A program made the position numbers and the translations under genes. From positions 1 through 64,000 of the forward strand of contig NZ_JAKGAO010000029.1 of assembly GCF_021532315.1 (NCBI RefSeq): DNA of 64,000 bases. The letters are read 5' to 3'. A model generated the notes under the pieces. That model was given only the letters and a program-made list of their open reading frames with translations, did not search any database and was not told the origin of the DNA. This document shows positions 61,564-64,000 of the stretch, piece by piece; position 1 is the first letter of the stretch; each line of letters begins with the position of its first letter. This DNA comes from Paenibacillus tarimensis. Its GTDB lineage: Bacteria > Bacillota > Bacilli > Paenibacillales > Paenibacillaceae.

Positions 61564-64000
61564 TTAATTCTTGCCAGCTGGCTCTTCCGATGAAGCGCCT
61601 GCCGGTTCAACGACCAGCGTGCCCTCACGCTCATCGATCACCAGTGTATCTCCTTTGGAAATTTTACCCATTAGCAGATCCTCGGACAGACGGTCTTCAA
61701 TATGCTTCTGGATAGCACGGCGGAGTGGTCTCGCGCCATACTGCGGGTCGAAGCCTTCCTTCGCCAGGAATGCTTTTGCGCTATCTGTGAGAGTGAAGTC
61801 AACCTCCTGTTCACGCAGACGCTTGCGAAGCTCCTCGGACATGAGCGTTACGATCTGGGCAATATGCTCCTGCTCGAGTGAGTGGAAGACAATCGTCTCG
61901 TCGATCCGGTTGATGAACTCAGGACGGAAGTTCTTCTTCAGCTCAGCCATCACTTTGTCCTTCATTTGGTTAAATTCTCTGCCTGCATCCTGTACAGCCG
62001 TGAAGCCCAGTGTCGAGTTCCGCTTGATCTGGTCGGCACCAACATTGGATGTCATAATGATCAGCGTGTTGCGGAAGTCAACGACGCGGCCTTTGGAATC
62101 GGTTAGACGGCCGTCCTCCAAAACCTGCAACAGGATGTTGAAAACTTCCGGGTGAGCCTTCTCGATTTCGTCGAGCAGCACAACCGAATACGGCTTGCGG
62201 CGAACCTTCTCGGTCAGCTGGCCGCCTTCTTCATAACCCACGTATCCCGGAGGCGCTCCGACCAGTCGGGAAGTCGAATGCTTCTCCATGTATTCGGACA
62301 TATCGATCCGGATGACAGCCTGCTCATCACCGAACATCGCCTCGGCAAGAGCCCGTGCGAGCTCCGTCTTACCAACACCTGTAGGACCAAGGAAAATGAA
62401 CGAGCCCATCGGTCGCTTCGGATCCTTAAGACCTGCACGGGCACGGCGGATCGCCCTTGCTACCGCTTTGACCGCTTCATCCTGACCAATGACACGGTCA
62501 TGCAGAATCTCTTCCATTTTCAGCAGGCGCTCGGTCTCTTCTTCCTTCAGCTTGCTGACCGGAATCCCCGTCCAGCTCGCCACCACCTGTGCAATATCCT
62601 CAGGCGTCACTTCGGAGTCCGTACGGCCCTGCTTTTCTTTCCACTGGTTCTTCGTTACATCCAATTCTTCACGCATCTTCTGCTCGGTATCACGCAGAGC
62701 AGCTGCTTTCTCAAACTCCTGGCTTTGAACAGCAGCGTCCTTTTCTTTGCGGATGTCATCCAAACGCGTCTCCAGCTGCTTGAGGTTTGGCGGTACAGTA
62801 TAGGAATTCAGTCTCACCTTGGAGCCTGCTTCGTCAATCAGGTCAATCGCTTTATCCGGCAGGAAGCGGTCGGTAATGTAGCGGTCCGACAGCTTAACCG
62901 CCTGCTCAATCGCCTCATCGGTAATCTTCACACGATGATGAGCCTCATAACGGTCACGCAGGCCGCTGAGTATCTGGATGGCTTCTTCAACCGAAGGCTG
63001 ATCAACCGTAATCGGCTGGAACCGGCGCTCAAGAGCAGCATCTTTCTCAATATACTTGCGGTATTCATCCAGCGTGGTCGCACCGATACATTGCAATTCA
63101 CCCCGGGCGAGTGCCGGCTTAAGAATGTTGGAAGCGTCAATTGCCCCTTCCGCACCGCCTGCCCCGATCAAGGTATGCAGTTCGTCGATAAAGAGAATAA
63201 TGTTCCCGGCCTGGCGAATCTCATCCATGATTTTCTTCAGACGATCCTCGAACTCACCGCGGTACTTCGTTCCGGCTACGACAGAACCCATATCAAGTGT
63301 CATGACTCGCTTGTCACGAAGCGTCTCCGGAATTTCATTGGCAATAATCTTCTGTGCAAGTCCTTCGGCGATCGCCGTCTTACCTACGCCAGGCTCACCA
63401 ATCAGTACCGGATTGTTCTTCGTCCGGCGGGACAGCACTTGAATAACACGTTCGATTTCCTTGCTGCGGCCGATTACCGGATCAAGATGGCTCTCGCGTG
63501 CGCTCGCCGTCAGGTCACGAGCCAGACCGTCGAGGGTCGGCGTGCTGACATTGGCAGGTGTGCCATGGCTGCTTGATACCGCTTCACTGCTTCCAAGCAG
63601 CTGGAGCACCTGCTGGCGCGCCTTGTTCAAGCTGATGCCCAGGTTGTTCAGTACGCGTGCAGCTACGCCTTCGCCTTCACGAATGAGGCCAAGCAGGATA
63701 TGCTCGGTGCCGACATACGTGTGGCCCAGCTTCCGCGCCTCATCCATTGAGAGCTCGATTACCTTCTTGGCGCGAGGCGTATAGGCAATATTCGTAGGCT
63801 GCTCCTGTCCGCGGCCGATTAGCGTCTCCACTTCGTCTTGGATCTTCTCCAGACCCAGTCCTAGACCGATCAGCGCTTTAGCCGCTATGCCTTCACCTTC
63901 CCGGATCAAGCCGAGCAGAATATGCTCCGTTCCAATGTTGTTATGACCGAGTCGAACCGCTTCCTCCTGTGCAAGAGCAAGCACCTTCTGCGCACGTTCT
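61564..64000 (-). CDS. clpC: ATP-dependent Clp protease ATP-binding subunit ClpC, 5' end missing
   Basis: About 812 codons of ClpC; the first 7-8 residues lie beyond the right edge, since the visible frame begins [13 protein letters not shown], whereas ClpC starts MMFGRFTERAQ. Two Clp N-repeats, first AAA+ domain (GEPGVGKT), UVR middle domain for MecA/McsB adaptors ([17 protein letters not shown]), second AAA+ domain ([13 protein letters not shown]) and the C-terminal tail. ClpC unfolds substrates for ClpP. Upstream ctsR-mcsA-mcsB would be outside the window. Confidence 0.97.
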   Translation of the reverse strand, partial: ERAQKVLALAQEEAVRLGHNNIGTEHILLGLIREGEGIAAKALIGLGLGLEKIQDEVETLIGRGQEQPTNIAYTPRAKKVIELSMDEARKLGHTYVGTEHILLGLIREGEGVAARVLNNLGISLNKARQQVLQLLGSSEAVSSSHGTPANVSTPTLDGLARDLTASARESHLDPVIGRSKEIERVIQVLSRRTKNNPVLIGEPGVGKTAIAEGLAQKIIANEIPETLRDKRVMTLDMGSVVAGTKYRGEFEDRLKKIMDEIRQAGNIILFIDELHTLIGAGGAEGAIDASNILKPALARGELQCIGATTLDEYRKYIEKDAALERRFQPITVDQPSVEEAIQILSGLRDRYEAHHRVKITDEAIEQAVKLSDRYITDRFLPDKAIDLIDEAGSKVRLNSYTVPPNLKQLETRLDDIRKEKDAAVQSQEFEKAAALRDTEQKMREELDVTKNQWKEKQGRTDSEVTPEDIAQVVASWTGIPVSKLKEEETERLLKMEEILHDRVIGQDEAVKAVARAIRRARAGLKDPKRPMGSFIFLGPTGVGKTELARALAEAMFGDEQAVIRIDMSEYMEKHSTSRLVGAPPGYVGYEEGGQLTEKVRRKPYSVVLLDEIEKAHPEVFNILLQVLEDGRLTDSKGRVVDFRNTLIIMTSNVGADQIKRNSTLGFTAVQDAGREFNQMKDKVMAELKKNFRPEFINRIDETIVFHSLEQEHIAQIVTLMSEELRKRLREQEVDFTLTDSAKAFLAKEGFDPQYGARPLRRAIQKHIEDRLSEDLLMGKISKGDTLVIDEREGTLVVEPAGASSEEPAGKN

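Overview
The window is a housekeeping stretch of a Gram-positive endospore former, most likely Paenibacillus or a close relative. The evidence is the sporulation and germination genes (pdaB, kbaA, gerD, cwlD, sigH, disA), the Bacillus-type gene order around the rpoBC, str, S10, spc and alpha clusters, strong AGGAGG ribosome binding sites, and frequent GTG/TTG starts. Almost every gene is on the minus strand, so transcription runs from high to low coordinates. Only pdaB, gerD and one uncharacterised gene (52890-53279) are on the plus strand. The species cannot be named from the sequence alone.

In the direction of transcription, the right end (64000 to 43000) starts with a 5'-truncated clpC. 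Next is an IsdG-type haem monooxygenase with a three-gene ABC importer (binding lipoprotein, fused double permease, ATPase), and then radA, disA, pssA, a PIN/TRAM membrane protein, ispD, ispF and gltX. A long T-box leader with a Cys (TGC) specifier precedes cysE-cysS-mrnC-rlmB-rae1 and sigH.

The middle (43000 to 26000) holds rpmG-secE-nusG, rplK-rplA, rplJ-rplL, an RsmC-like methyltransferase, rpoB-rpoC, an L7Ae-like protein, and rpsL-rpsG-fusA-tuf. RNA control elements are dense here: L1-type sites before rplK and rplA, an L10 leader with an attenuator, and several intergenic hairpins.

From 26000 to 8400 lie the S10, spc and alpha operons (rpsJ to rplQ), with secY, adk, map, infA and a KOW-domain RNA-binding protein embedded. 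They are followed by truA and rplM-rpsI. The S10 operon has its own near-consensus promoter and a structured S10 leader.

From 8400 to 1 come a two-gene sulfate-assimilation unit (cysH-sat), cwlD, a SalA/Mrp ATPase, gerD, kbaA, pdaB, a SpoIIM-family membrane protein and a 73-residue conserved-looking small protein. The window ends in the leader of an rRNA operon (boxA-like antitermination sequence); the 16S gene itself lies outside.

I found no CRISPR array, insertion sequence, prophage, tRNA gene or obviously foreign island, and no convincing undescribed system. The items most worth a second look are the haem-oxygenase/ABC cassette between clpC and radA, the cysteine-rich unknown plus-strand protein, the extended cysE leader, the paired L1-type operators, and an inverted repeat over the rpoB promoter.
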